Assembly (NCBI GenBank): GCA_963758505.1
Contig: CAVWVJ010000001.1
Coordinates: 1-64,000, forward strand
DNA length: 64,000 nucleotides
Origin: Korobacter sp963758505
GTDB lineage: Bacteria; Acidobacteriota; Terriglobia; Terriglobales; Acidobacteriaceae
Direction of reading: 5' to 3'
The position numbers and the translations under genes were made by a program. This document shows positions 36,899 through 45,737 of this stretch, in pieces (the stretch's first letter is position 1; the number at the start of each line of letters is the position of its first letter). The notes beneath the pieces were generated by a model. That model was not told the DNA's origin, ran no database searches, and saw only the letters and a list, made by a program, of their open reading frames with translations.

Positions 36899-37465
36899 TC
36901 ATGCAACCTCTCTCTTAATGTTTCCGGGCCCTTGCCCTGTCAGAAGGTCTTCAAAAAGTGACCGGTAATGGATCATCGCCTGTCGGAGTTCCTCCGTGCC
37001 CGCTTTGCCCTCCCGATGTCGGACAGCGATTTCATGCGCTGTGCGATAGTTCTCGACTACACGAGGGTGATCCACCGAGAGATCGGCGGCGCGTTGGCCG
37101 AAGTCGGCAACTGGATAGCCTCGCGCGCCCATTAGAAGCGCAACGCTTTCGTCGGCGTCTGTGACGGCTCCTCCTGGGTCGTCGACGAAGCGCTCTTGGA
37201 CTCGGCGCCAGTGTTCCGCATACTGCCGTTTTTCTGGTTCGCCGAGTTCGCGGATATTGAACTTGGATACCCGTTTCTCCCGCTCGACGAGAACAGCCTC
37301 CGCCGCGCGTTCCGATCCACCTTCTCGCACAGCACGTACATATTCCGACCCGAAGCGTTGTCGTAGAGCTACTTTGCGACGCCGCGCCATCAGGACCGCA
37401 ACAATCACTCCGACTGCCAGAATAACGACAACAATGACGGCGATCACCTTGGGATCGATCTGCAT
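36899..37465 (-). CDS. Membrane-anchored hypothetical protein, paralogue of the downstream gene
   Basis: 188 residues: an N-terminal transmembrane helix (about 7-27; VIAVIVVVILAVGVIVAVLM), a basic stop-transfer stretch (ARRRK), a linker, and the same conserved domain as the downstream protein (EHWRRVQERFVDDPGGAVTD; LRQAMIHYRSLFEDLLTG). An extra insert with GYPVADFGQR and VVENYRTAHEIAVRHREG lies between the two halves of the domain. The soluble part would be cytoplasmic. Its stop TGA lies immediately before the ATG of the downstream gene. It is divergent from the YXWGXW gene at 37794. Confidence 0.75.
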   Translation of the reverse strand: MQIDPKVIAVIVVVILAVGVIVAVLMARRRKVALRQRFGSEYVRAVREGGSERAAEAVLVEREKRVSKFNIRELGEPEKRQYAEHWRRVQERFVDDPGGAVTDADESVALLMGARGYPVADFGQRAADLSVDHPRVVENYRTAHEIAVRHREGKAGTEELRQAMIHYRSLFEDLLTGQGPGNIKREVA

Positions 37466-37793
37466 ATACGAACCTCCGGTAAGACTGGTGATTAGAATTC
37501 CGCCTCCGAGCGGATGTTGTCTCCTCCAGGATCAAATAAGATCACAGGAGTAGAGCTGCTCCTTCGTCGCTCCAGGGCAGACCACCTGCGAGAGCTTTTG
37601 CGTATCTCATTTCTGAGAGAGCCGGAATTTGATTAATCGCAGTGCTGGATGTCGGCGTTGGCTCTGTCGAGGTCCTCGATACAGCCGATACTACTGCGCG
37701 TCGCAATTTCCGCTGCATCACTAGTTGCAGCAGCAATGGCAGTCGGCGTTTGTGCCCTTCGCCAAGATTGCTTGTCTTACGGGAGGAGTCGCT
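37466..37793. other. Divergent intergenic region
   Basis: It should contain promoters for both flanking genes. GGAGGAG just before 37794 is the only clear signal. Confidence 0.5.
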
Positions 37794-38927
37794 ATGAAAG
37801 TTCGAAGATTCGTACGCATGGCTTTACTGGCAATGATGCTGGTGAGCTTAACCGGGCTGTCGTTTGGACAGTTTGGAGTTTCGATCTCGGTAGGCGTCGC
37901 GCCGCCACCGCTACCTGTTTATGACCAGCCAGCCATTCCCGCTACTGGCTACATCTGGACGCCGGGCTACTGGGCGTGGAGCGACGATGGCTATTATTGG
38001 GTACCCGGAGCCTGGGTTCAGCCACCTCAGGAGGGAATGCTGTGGACGCCCGGCTACTGGGGTTATGACGACGACGGCGACTACGTTTGGAATGATGGCT
38101 ATTGGGGGACCGATGTTGGGTACTATGGCGGGGTTGACTACGGTTACGGCTATCAGGGCGACGGATATGCCGGCGGTTACTGGCAGGGCAATAACTTCTA
38201 CTACAACAACGCTGTTAACAATATCGGCGGCGTGAGTGTCCCCCATGTTTATACGAAGCAGGTGGCAGAAAATAACGCCGGGGACCGCGTTAGCTATAAC
38301 GGTGGCCAGGGGGGAACCCAGGCGAGACCTACGCCCCAGCAGACACGGGCCCGCAGTGCTCATCATGTGGAAGCCACAGCAGCGCAAAGGCAGCAGGTAC
38401 AGGCGGCGAAGAGCAATCCGCAGATGCTTGCGAAGAACAACCATGGCAAACCGACAGTTGCCGCTACCGCGAAGGCTGGTGACATGAGCCATGCTGTGGC
38501 AGCGAAGTCGGCAGGCGGCAAGGTTGATCAGAAGTCGCTTTCGGCCAACTCACAGAATACGCCTAAGCACGCTCCAAAGGATTCCAGCAAGGAAGCCGGT
38601 CGCGCAACGTCGGCTGGAGCGCAAAGCGAACGCAGCGTGCCCAAGCCTCCGAACGCCGGGGCCGATGACAGCGGATCGCATGCACGGGCAACCGAGCCGA
38701 CCACGGCGCGTCCCGAGAATAACCGTCCCGAGTCCGGATCGTCGAGTGGTATGCCTCAATCGGAAGGAGCTCATCGCACGGCTGAGCCGGCGAACCGCAA
38801 CTCCGAACCGCCTGCTCGTGAGAATGCGAAGCCTGCGAACAACTCCACTTCGAAAGAGAAATCCGCGGCTCCGGAGAAAAGTAACGAGAAGTCGAAGCCG
38901 GAGAAGGAGAGCGAGAAGCCTCAGTAA
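37794..38927 (+). CDS. Intact YXWGXW-repeat envelope protein
   Basis: 377 residues. A signal peptide (to about LSFG) is followed by YXWGXW-type repeats: GYIWTPGYWAWSDDGYYWVP, GAWVQPPQEGMLWTPGYWGY and a third degenerate unit, then Gly/Tyr-rich sequence. The C-terminal half is low-complexity and rich in Ala, Ser, Asn, Glu and Lys, probably disordered. The repeats are found in exported proteins of Proteobacteria and Acidobacteriota; the function is unknown. The ATG at 37794 follows GGAGGAG by six bases. It is the undamaged paralogue of the gene at 22997 and helped to place the indels there. Confidence 0.88.
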   Translation: MKVRRFVRMALLAMMLVSLTGLSFGQFGVSISVGVAPPPLPVYDQPAIPATGYIWTPGYWAWSDDGYYWVPGAWVQPPQEGMLWTPGYWGYDDDGDYVWNDGYWGTDVGYYGGVDYGYGYQGDGYAGGYWQGNNFYYNNAVNNIGGVSVPHVYTKQVAENNAGDRVSYNGGQGGTQARPTPQQTRARSAHHVEATAAQRQQVQAAKSNPQMLAKNNHGKPTVAATAKAGDMSHAVAAKSAGGKVDQKSLSANSQNTPKHAPKDSSKEAGRATSAGAQSERSVPKPPNAGADDSGSHARATEPTTARPENNRPESGSSSGMPQSEGAHRTAEPANRNSEPPARENAKPANNSTSKEKSAAPEKSNEKSKPEKESEKPQ

Positions 38928-39955
38928 GGAGCCATCGATGCCCCCGGCGGATGTGGATCCCACCGTCCGGGGTTTTCGGTTGGAAGTACTGAATCGCCTA
39001 AGATGAAGGCTCGCCCAAAGACAACACGACTAGCCTTCCGGAGAGTTCGGACACGAATCAAGCGGCAGAAGGCGAAAGTAGATTCTCAATCTTCAAACCT
39101 GGGCTCGATTCCCGGTACGCAGTTTCCCTTCAAGCAGCTACGCCCGATTCTGCGGCCTCAAAAAACCCACAGTTTCGGCACGTTCGAAGTCGCAGTGCTC
39201 CCAGCGCACGGCGACGGCCACCTGGTTACGCATGCCGGCATCGTTCACGATCAAGAGCACATCACGCCATGGCTGTTCGATGTTCTCCAATACCGCTCGA
39301 AGATGGCAATACGCTTGTTCTCGCGAGCGAGCTTGATCTTCGGTACCTTGAGGAGATTCCACTCGTGAGCCAGGGGGAGCATGCGGTTGAGGGTACGCAA
39401 GGCGCAGTTCACATGCGTTCCCGGTTGAGTTATGCGGCACCCTTCACATATGCGGCGGGGGATGATCCCATAGTATAAGCCCGCAAGGCTTCTTAGCCGA
39501 ATTTAGGAGTGGAGCTCTTTGACAATGACCTGCTCCGCGAAGGCTCGGTTTACCAGGTGGTATATACTCCTCCGGAGCTTCTCCCTCCCTCTTCTTTCAG
39601 TGTATGCAGGGAGTCAAGAAGAGGGTCATGAGTCAGGCTCGTATGATGGATCGGTTCCGGCTCTTCGCCCCGCCGCCCTTCGGGCGGCTAGTCCTCGTCC
39701 TCTTCTTCCTCGCGCCCCTCCCCCCGCCACCACTTCGCCCAACCCCGTCGAAGGACCCTTAGATTCCGTGATTCCAGACGCCGCCCGTCACAACGATGTG
39801 GGCATGATCTCTTCCGTGCGGTGTTCCACAACGGTGTTTCTCAACGTCTCCGAAACGAAAAGCCCTGAATCGCGATCCGCTGGAAGAGGCGCATCGATCT
39901 CCGTACGTGAGTCATTTAAGTGAGTCATTAAAGATCGGTCTCCTCCTGAGTTCGG
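38928..39955. other. Long stretch without a convincing gene
   Basis: Open frames at 39003-39368 and 39519-39923 (plus) and 39138-39440 (minus) lack family features. A 7-bp GC hairpin with a TTC loop (GCCGCCC/GGGCGGC, 39672-39688) is the only structured element seen. Confidence 0.45.
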
Positions 39956-40245
39956 TTACGCAGCCTTATCAGCTTGCACGTTGATCTTTCCCGCTAATCC
40001 AGTCAACTTCTTATCGGTTTCTTTTTCCTCATTGAGCGTCTCATCAAGCAGCTTTACGGCCTTCGACATGCCAAGCAACTCCGCATAGGTCTTCACGGTC
40101 CCATAAGCGGCGATCTCGTAATGCTCAACCCGCTGAGCCGCGGAGATCAGCCCCGCATCCATCACTTCTGGCTCCGCATCCTCGCCCATCAGTTCCTTTC
40201 CTTCTTCCAGCAGGCCTTCCATGCCGTGACACTTTTTTCCTTTAG

Positions 40246-40260
40246 CAGGCTGCTGAAAAA
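40246..40260 (+). repeat. IS5-type terminal inverted repeat, left end
   Basis: CAGGCTGCTGAAAAA, preceded by the target duplication TTAG at 40242-40245. Confidence 0.93.
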
Positions 40261-40364
40261 TGGTAGCGAGACAGGCGGGATTGCCTTCTCCGACTGCCGC
40301 CGCGCTTCTATTCAGCGGGTATTCTGGTTAGGTGGGAGGGTTTTGAAACGATAGCGTAGGCAGT

Positions 40365-41474
40365 TCAGACACACTGCGGCGCTGGAGCACCACGCATCAG
40401 GTTGCGTAGGCGCACCAAGTTGTAGGCCGCCGCCGTGAAGGTGAACATCCAACCGACTCGATCCAGTCCACGATGACGGAGTTTGCGAAGTAAGCCGATA
40501 GTTTTCATCCAGCCGAACACTTCTTCGATTCGCTTGCGTGCCCTCTGGCTCAGTTGATATCCAGCGTGGCGGGTGGTGCGCTCGTCCACCGCACTGCGAC
40601 GGTGGGTGTCGTTCTGTGCGATGTGCGGGGTGATTTCCATGCAGCGCAACTCGCTGACGAAGTCGTGCGCATCGTAGCCCTTGTCCGCTCCCAGCGTAAC
40701 CCGGCGTGCTCCCGGTAATCGTTCCGCCATCAGCAGTGCGGCATCGCGTTCCGCCGAGCCGTAAGCTCGGGTAGTGAGCGTAGAAACCACCAGACCGTTG
40801 CGGTTCTCCGTCAGCAAGTGGCCGCGATAGGCCAGCACCGCACCGGTGCCCCGGCTCTTACGAGTCAACATGGCATCCGGATCAGTGGTCGAGCAGTGGG
40901 TCTCGTTGCTGCGTTTCTCGCCATGGAAGTTGACCGTTGGGTTCGAGCCTTCGCCCCCTCCTGTGGCAGGCGGTTCTTGGTCATCCTCGATCTGGCGGAA
41001 ACTCTTGTGTCCTGCCCATGCCTCCAGCAGAGTTCCATCGACGGTGAAGTGTTCATCCGACAGCAAGTCCCGCGAGCGTGCTTGCTGGAGCACCGCGGCG
41101 AAGAAAGCGTCCGCGATATCGCCTTCCAGCAGACGCTGGCGGTTCTTCGTGAATACCGTAGCATCCCAGATCGCGTCGTCCATGTTCAACCCCACGAACC
41201 AGCGGAACAGCAGGTTGTAATCGAGTTGCTCCATCAACATGCGCTCGCTGCGCACCGAATAAAGCACTTGCAGCAGCAGCGCCCGCAGCAGCTTCTCCGG
41301 GGCGATCGACGGTCGCCCGGTCTTGGCATACAGTTTGCTGAACCGCGGTTGTAACGCGCGCAAGGCCTCGTCCGCCATGGCACGCAGCGGACGCAGGGGA
41401 TGGTCTTGAGGGACTCGCTGCTCGGGGCTTACGTAGCTGAATACTCCCAACTGCTGTTCGTCGTCTCCACGCAT
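40365..41474 (-). CDS. IS5-family DDE transposase
   Basis: 369 residues. The DUF772-type N-terminal domain (about 10-110; LRPLRAMADEALRALQPRFS, LLQVLYSVRSERMLMEQLDY) is followed by the RNase H-like catalytic domain: first Asp in DGTLLEAWAGHKS, second Asp in TLGADKGYDAHDF, and Glu in ARKRIEEVFGWMKTIG (the Y-R-E-K region). The enzyme cuts and joins the element's ends. The gene fills most of the element and is intact, from ATG 41474 to the stop near the left end. It lies in the same orientation as the split DUF892 gene. Confidence 0.96.
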   Translation of the reverse strand: MRGDDEQQLGVFSYVSPEQRVPQDHPLRPLRAMADEALRALQPRFSKLYAKTGRPSIAPEKLLRALLLQVLYSVRSERMLMEQLDYNLLFRWFVGLNMDDAIWDATVFTKNRQRLLEGDIADAFFAAVLQQARSRDLLSDEHFTVDGTLLEAWAGHKSFRQIEDDQEPPATGGGEGSNPTVNFHGEKRSNETHCSTTDPDAMLTRKSRGTGAVLAYRGHLLTENRNGLVVSTLTTRAYGSAERDAALLMAERLPGARRVTLGADKGYDAHDFVSELRCMEITPHIAQNDTHRRSAVDERTTRHAGYQLSQRARKRIEEVFGWMKTIGLLRKLRHRGLDRVGWMFTFTAAAYNLVRLRNLMRGAPAPQCV

Positions 41475-41514
41475 GCCTTCTTCTTACCAGCTTGCCCTGT
41501 GGAAACCAGAGTGG

Positions 41515-41529
41515 TTTTTCAGCATCCTG
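41515..41529 (-). repeat. IS5-type terminal inverted repeat, right end
   Basis: On the minus strand CAGGATGCTGAAAAA, followed on the plus strand by the target duplication TTAG at 41530-41533. Confidence 0.93.
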
Positions 41530-41738
41530 TTAGGGCTCTCACCCAGTTCTTCGAAGATTCGTTCCAGGCGTGCGATCTGCTCTTTGGTTTGCTCAAGATG
41601 GAGTTCAAATCCTGCCTTCAGGTCTGCTGAAGAGGCGGTTTCCGCCATCTCGGGCAGAGCCTTGGCGATCTGGTTTTCCGCCGAATACAGATCCTTCAGT
41701 TCGTCAACGAAGAGGTCTTTAAGATCTTCCATTTTCAT

Positions 41739-42074
41739 GTTCTTTCCTCCATACATATTCCGGGCAATTAGAGAGGGCGCCGCTTAGACGGGTTGTCTTT
41801 GCCCTGCATCCTAACAAGGTGTGTGAAGTTCGATTTAGGCGGCCCCATGTCGCCCGAAGGGAACTCGGAAACGGGATCACTAAGGTCATTTGCCTCCGGT
41901 GTTTGACAGTCCTTGGAAGCGCTACTACAGATGCCGCTCTGTTGTCGTTAGAGAGAGCCCACAAGTGCAAGCCCGCGTAACTGCGGAAACCGGTTCTTAC
42001 ACGCCTAATGCACTGCGTATGTCTGGAGGGTAAATGAAGGCAACGCAGAAAACTTCAGCCGCAACTAACGTCGC
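41739..42074. other. Intergenic region between DUF892 gene and MscS gene
   Basis: Nothing recognised beyond the GGAGG serving the DUF892 gene. Confidence 0.5.
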
Positions 42075-42941
42075 GTGAATTGGATTGTGGCCCACCGAAT
42101 CGCTGTCTTCGGCTCAATCGGAGCATTGATCCTTTCCTCGCTCCTTTATTTCTCCTACGTCGCGCACCTACAACGAGTCGTCAAGAATCGTAGCGAACAG
42201 TTCAGACGTCGGAATGCCTTCCAAACCGTGCTGTTCGTCACGGTAGGCTTGATCATCATTGTGCTTTGGGCGAGGCTGCTGCAACACACTGGCACTTTTC
42301 TGGGGATTTTGGGGGCTGGACTCGCAGTTGCACTCCGAGAGCCTCTGTTAAGCATTGCCGGTCGAGTCGCCATTCTTTCAGGGCACATGTTCAACATCGG
42401 CGATCGTATCGAGTTGAACAGGATGAGCGGCGACGTGATCGATGTTGGCTTCTTCTACACACGAATGATGGAGATTGGAAATTGGATCAGCGCGGACCAG
42501 GCAACGGGAAGGATCGTGCAAATCCCGAATTCCTCCATCTTCGGTACCCCTATCTTCAACTACACGCAGGCATTCTCGTATATCTGGGATGAGCTGCGGC
42601 TTCCGATCACCTATGACAGCAACTTCGATTCGGCGGCACAGATCCTCGCGGAGGTCGGTGGGGAGTATACGAAGGAGTTCCTGGCTGGCGCGGAGAGAGA
42701 CATCGCGGAGATGCAGCGCTCCTACCTGGTTCCGAAGATTGAGCTGAAGCCGACAGTGTTCCTGAAAATTACGGATAACTGGCTCGAACTTAGCCTTCGT
42801 TACGTGGTGGACCCGAAAAAAAGGCGCGTAGCTAGCGACTTCATGTTCCGGCAGATATTCCAGCGGATCATGCAGCGCGACGACATACGCATTGCGTCAG
42901 AAACGATGGATCTTACGGTCCAACCCAAGAGGGCGGCGTGA
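42075..42941 (+). CDS. MscS-family mechanosensitive channel
   Basis: 288 residues with two hydrophobic segments (about 8-28 and 50-72) and the pore helix/beta domain: GTFLGILGAGLAVALREPLL, then GHMFNIGDRIEL and VIDVGFFYTRMMEI, which match the MscS core. IVQIPNSSIFGTPIFNYTQA is the conserved PNS region. Fewer transmembrane helices than E. coli MscS are visible before the pore. It would release solutes on membrane tension. The GTG at 42075 is the first plausible start. Its 3-prime end overlaps the GTG of an upstream-extended frame of the next gene, so the two are probably co-transcribed. Confidence 0.9.
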   Translation: MNWIVAHRIAVFGSIGALILSSLLYFSYVAHLQRVVKNRSEQFRRRNAFQTVLFVTVGLIIIVLWARLLQHTGTFLGILGAGLAVALREPLLSIAGRVAILSGHMFNIGDRIELNRMSGDVIDVGFFYTRMMEIGNWISADQATGRIVQIPNSSIFGTPIFNYTQAFSYIWDELRLPITYDSNFDSAAQILAEVGGEYTKEFLAGAERDIAEMQRSYLVPKIELKPTVFLKITDNWLELSLRYVVDPKKRRVASDFMFRQIFQRIMQRDDIRIASETMDLTVQPKRAA

Positions 42942-42976
42942 AGTTGCGCTGCAATAGCTTTTGCGAAGGGGTGTGC

Positions 42977-43753
42977 ATGAGGAACAATCTCGTCGCTGCG
43001 TTTGTGCTTGCACTCTGTTTTGGTAGCGTCCCGGCAATTGCCCAAGGAAAGACGGCCGATTGTTCAGTGCTGCCCGATCACGGCAAACTCCAGGAGACCT
43101 TGAAGGCCGTGGTGAAGGAGGGCCAACAGGCGAACAGCGGCCTTGGAAATCCTGAGTGGGCCGCAATCGTGGATCGGGATGGAGTCGTGTGCGCTGTGGT
43201 ATTCAGCGGTCCGGATCGTTCTTCTGAGTGGCCTGGGAGTCGTTTGATCGCCGCGGAGAAAGCGAATACCGCAAACGCCCTAAGCGGTCCGAACTTCGCC
43301 CTGTCCACCGCCAATCTCTACACGGTATCCCAGCCGGGTCAGAGCTTGTTTAGCCTGACGACGAGTGCTCCTCCGAACGGAGCAGCTGCGTATGCCGGTC
43401 CGCCGGATGCGTTCGGTCAAACGAACGATCCCCTGGTGGGAAAGCCAATCGGGGGAATCATCGTCTTCGGAGGAGGTCTGCCGCTCTATACGTCGAAGGG
43501 ACAGATCGTTGGGGGGCTCGGCGTGAGCGGCGATACCTCCTGCGCAGATCACGTCATCGCTTGGAAGGTGCGCCATCACTTGGGCCTCGACGGAGTTCCC
43601 CTGGGAGTAGCTCCTGGCCAGAACGACAACATGGTGCTCGACTTCCAGAACGGCCAGAGCGCCAGCGGATGGGGTCATCCCTCATGTAAGGGAGGAATCC
43701 CTCCCGAAGAGATCATCAAGAACCTGGCCCAGAAATATCCGCTAAGAAAGTAG
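42977..43753 (+). CDS. Secreted HbpS/GlcG-like (haem-degrading domain) protein
   Basis: 258 residues: a signal peptide (about 1-23, ending PAIAQG), then a DUF336/HbpS-GlcG domain: WAAIVDRDGVVCAVVFSGPD, SRLIAAEKANTANAL, GGIIVFGGGLPLYTSKGQIV and GGLGVSGDTSCADH. HbpS binds haem extracellularly in Streptomyces, and GlcG-like proteins often sit beside PQQ- or flavin-dependent dehydrogenase genes; the biochemical role is unclear. The ATG at 42977 gives a clean signal peptide and follows GAAGGGG. It precedes the XoxF-type operon by about 76 bases and may be expressed with it. Confidence 0.85.
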   Translation: MRNNLVAAFVLALCFGSVPAIAQGKTADCSVLPDHGKLQETLKAVVKEGQQANSGLGNPEWAAIVDRDGVVCAVVFSGPDRSSEWPGSRLIAAEKANTANALSGPNFALSTANLYTVSQPGQSLFSLTTSAPPNGAAAYAGPPDAFGQTNDPLVGKPIGGIIVFGGGLPLYTSKGQIVGGLGVSGDTSCADHVIAWKVRHHLGLDGVPLGVAPGQNDNMVLDFQNGQSASGWGHPSCKGGIPPEEIIKNLAQKYPLRK

Positions 43754-43767
43754 CAGAGGGAAGATGG

Positions 43768-43782
43768 TGTCGTTAAACGACA
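43768..43782. promoter_or_regulatory. 15-bp palindrome upstream of the XoxF-type operon
   Basis: TGTCGTTAAACGACA: 6-base arms TGTCGT/ACGACA around TAA, between the HbpS-like gene and the dehydrogenase gene. Its symmetry fits a dimeric repressor or activator site; no regulator is known. Confidence 0.4.
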
Positions 43783-43829
43783 TGCGTCGCTCGGCAAACG
43801 TTTAAAGCCGGAGCTGCATCTTTCACGAA

Positions 43830-45737
43830 TTGTTGGTGTTGATCGCTGGGAGGAACGTCCTGAGCTTGTTCGAGAGAGTACACAAACATCTATTCTCAGG
43901 GTTGGCTTTCCGGGCAGCTCTGCTCACTGGCGCTCTGACCGCAGGCGGTCTGTGGGCATGCAACGCGCGCAGCCAAGCCTCTCAGTCGCAATCTCCGGAA
44001 ACAGAATCCAGTCACCAGGACCAGGTCTATCACGGCAAAATGGAGCCGGATGACGGCCAATGGACCCGTCCGGCAAAAGACCTCGCGAGCCTCCGTTACA
44101 GCACCTTGGACCAGATTAATACCAGCAATGTTGGAAGCCTGAAACTCGCGTTTACGTTTTCGTTGGGAACCACGCGCGGTGCCGAAGCTGCGCCCATCGT
44201 GGTGAACAACACGATGTACCTGGTCACACCTTTTCCCAATATCGTTTACGCGCTCGACTTGACGAAGCCTGGTGCTCCGATGAAGTGGAGCTTCGATCCG
44301 CATCCATCGCCGGCTGCAAAAGGGGTGGCGTGCTGCGACTGGGTAAACCGCGGCGGAGTCTATTCCGACGGCAAGTTCTTCTTCAACACTCTCGATGGCA
44401 ATACCATCGGGCTGGATGCGAACAACGGGAAGCAACTCTGGCGCACGCCGGTAGCGGATATCCAAAGAGGTGAGAGCCTCACGATGGCGCCGCTCGTGGT
44501 GAAGAACAAAGTAATCGTCGGCGTGAGCGGTGGGGAATTCGGGGTGCGCGGCTGGGTGAAGGCCCTCGATACGAGCAATGGCAGGGTCGTGTGGACCGCG
44601 TTTTCGACCGGCCCCGACAAGGATGTACTGATAGGGCCGAAGTTTCATCCGTTTTATGCACAGGACAAAGGACAAGACCTTGGCGTAAAGAGTTGGCCTC
44701 CCGACGCGTGGAAGATCGGCGGCGGAGGGATGTGGGGCTGGATGTCCTTTGATCCCGAACTGAATCTTCTGTATCACGGAACGGCCAACCCGGGCCCATG
44801 GAACTCCGACGAGAGGCCTGGCGATAACAAGTGGACGGCCGGCATATTCGCTCGCGATCCCGACACTGGCGAGGCGGTGTGGTTCTACCAGTTCAGCCCC
44901 CACGATCTCTACGACTACGACGGCATCAACGAGAACTTGCTTCTTGATTTGCCGATCAAGGGTCAATCCCGCAAGGTTTTGGTTCATCCGGACCGCAACG
45001 GATACATGTATGTGATGGATCGCGCCACCGGCGAGGTTCTCTCCGCGAAGCCGTTCGGATTTGTGAACACCTCTCGCGGTGTTGATCTGAAAACCGGACT
45101 GCTCCAATACGTGCAGGAAAAAAAGCCGCAGTTCGGCGCAGTGACGCGTGACATCTGCCCCACCGCTCCCGGAGCTAAGGATTGGCAACCGTCGTCTTTT
45201 TCGCCACGTACGGGACTTATCTATGTCCCTCACCAGAACCTTTGCATGGATGAAGAGGATGTTGAAGTGAACTACATCCAGGGCACACCGTACGTGGGCG
45301 CGAACGTGAAGATGTACATCGGACCCGGCGGATACGGCGGAGAGTTAGAAGCCTGGGATCCGATCGCGGGTAAGCAGGTGTGGTCACTCAAGGATCACTT
45401 TCCAATCTGGAGCGGTACCGTCGTGACAGCCGGGGATGTGGTCTTCTTCGGAAAACTCGATGGCTGGTTCGCCGCTGCCGACGCGCACACCGGCAAGGAG
45501 CTTTGGAAATTTAAAACCGGCTCGGGCATCATCGGCCAACCGATCGTTTACAAGGGGCCGGATGGAAAGGAGTACGTCGCGATTCTGTCCGGCATAGGCG
45601 GATGGGCAGGAGCGGTGGTTTCGGGGGATCTCGACACACGCGACCCGACGGGGGCACTCGGCTTTGTGGGTGCAATGAAAGACCTGCCGCAATACACGAC
45701 CAAGGGAGGCATGTTGTATGTGTTCTCGCTTCCTTAG
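43830..45737 (+). CDS. xoxF: PQQ-dependent alcohol dehydrogenase, XoxF-type (probable lanthanide enzyme)
   Basis: Up to 635 residues. The eight-bladed PQQ propeller is recognisable throughout: LRYSTLDQINTSNVGSLKLA, vicinal Cys168-Cys169 in GVACCDWVNRG, AWKIGGGGMWGWMSFDPELN, RPGDNKWTAGIFARDPDTGE, TRDICPTAPG and WSGTVVTAGDVVFFGKLDGW. Asp362-Tyr-Asp364 (HDLYDYDGINEN) has the extra Asp that marks lanthanide-dependent XoxF enzymes; calcium MxaF has Ala there. It oxidises methanol or other primary alcohols in the periplasm. A hydrophobic N-terminal segment (FSGLAFRAALLTGALTAGGL) exports or anchors it. The start is uncertain: TTG at 43830 opens the frame, and TTG at 43866 has GGGAGGA upstream. It overlaps the next gene by 20 bases. 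Confidence 0.93.
   Translation: MLVLIAGRNVLSLFERVHKHLFSGLAFRAALLTGALTAGGLWACNARSQASQSQSPETESSHQDQVYHGKMEPDDGQWTRPAKDLASLRYSTLDQINTSNVGSLKLAFTFSLGTTRGAEAAPIVVNNTMYLVTPFPNIVYALDLTKPGAPMKWSFDPHPSPAAKGVACCDWVNRGGVYSDGKFFFNTLDGNTIGLDANNGKQLWRTPVADIQRGESLTMAPLVVKNKVIVGVSGGEFGVRGWVKALDTSNGRVVWTAFSTGPDKDVLIGPKFHPFYAQDKGQDLGVKSWPPDAWKIGGGGMWGWMSFDPELNLLYHGTANPGPWNSDERPGDNKWTAGIFARDPDTGEAVWFYQFSPHDLYDYDGINENLLLDLPIKGQSRKVLVHPDRNGYMYVMDRATGEVLSAKPFGFVNTSRGVDLKTGLLQYVQEKKPQFGAVTRDICPTAPGAKDWQPSSFSPRTGLIYVPHQNLCMDEEDVEVNYIQGTPYVGANVKMYIGPGGYGGELEAWDPIAGKQVWSLKDHFPIWSGTVVTAGDVVFFGKLDGWFAAADAHTGKELWKFKTGSGIIGQPIVYKGPDGKEYVAILSGIGGWAGAVVSGDLDTRDPTGALGFVGAMKDLPQYTTKGGMLYVFSLP

Larger units (their letters stand above)
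40246..41529 (-). mobile_element. IS5-family insertion sequence, 1284 bp, flanked by TTAG target duplication
   Basis: The element has inverted ends CAGGnTGCTGAAAAA (40246-40260 and 41515-41529; 14 of 15 bases match) and a single transposase gene. Direct repeats TTAG flank it at 40242-40245 and 41530-41533; TTAG fits the YTAR target of the IS5 subgroup. The ends, target duplication and intact transposase point to a functional copy. Confidence 0.95.
39956..41738 (-). pseudogene. DUF892 (YciE/YciF ferritin-like) gene split by an insertion sequence
   Basis: The N-terminal half (ATG 41738; MEDLKDLFVDELKDLYSAEN ... LERIFEELGESP) and the C-terminal half (MEGLLEEGKELMG ... VEHYEIAAYGTVKTYAELLG) are parts of one four-helix DUF892 protein. 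Removing 40246-41529 and one copy of TTAG rejoins them in frame as ELGESPKGKKCHGMEGLLEE, giving 164 residues, the usual family length. GGAGG seven bases before 41738 confirms the start. YciE/YciF proteins are stress-induced ferritin-like helical bundles, some with a di-iron site. In this genome the gene is inactive, but the clean join suggests the insertion is recent. Confidence 0.95.

Noticed and set aside
39090..39125. A T-arm-like stretch (CTGGGCTCGATTCCCGG) suggesting a tRNA or an att site
   Set aside because: No matching acceptor, D or anticodon arm was found upstream, and the loop lacks the usual TTC.
39956..41756. Two separate small DUF892-like genes
   Set aside because: The halves join in frame once the IS element and one TTAG copy are removed, so they are one split gene.
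43896..45233. A 445-codon open frame on the minus strand
   Set aside because: It is antisense to the clearly recognised PQQ dehydrogenase and shows no family motif.
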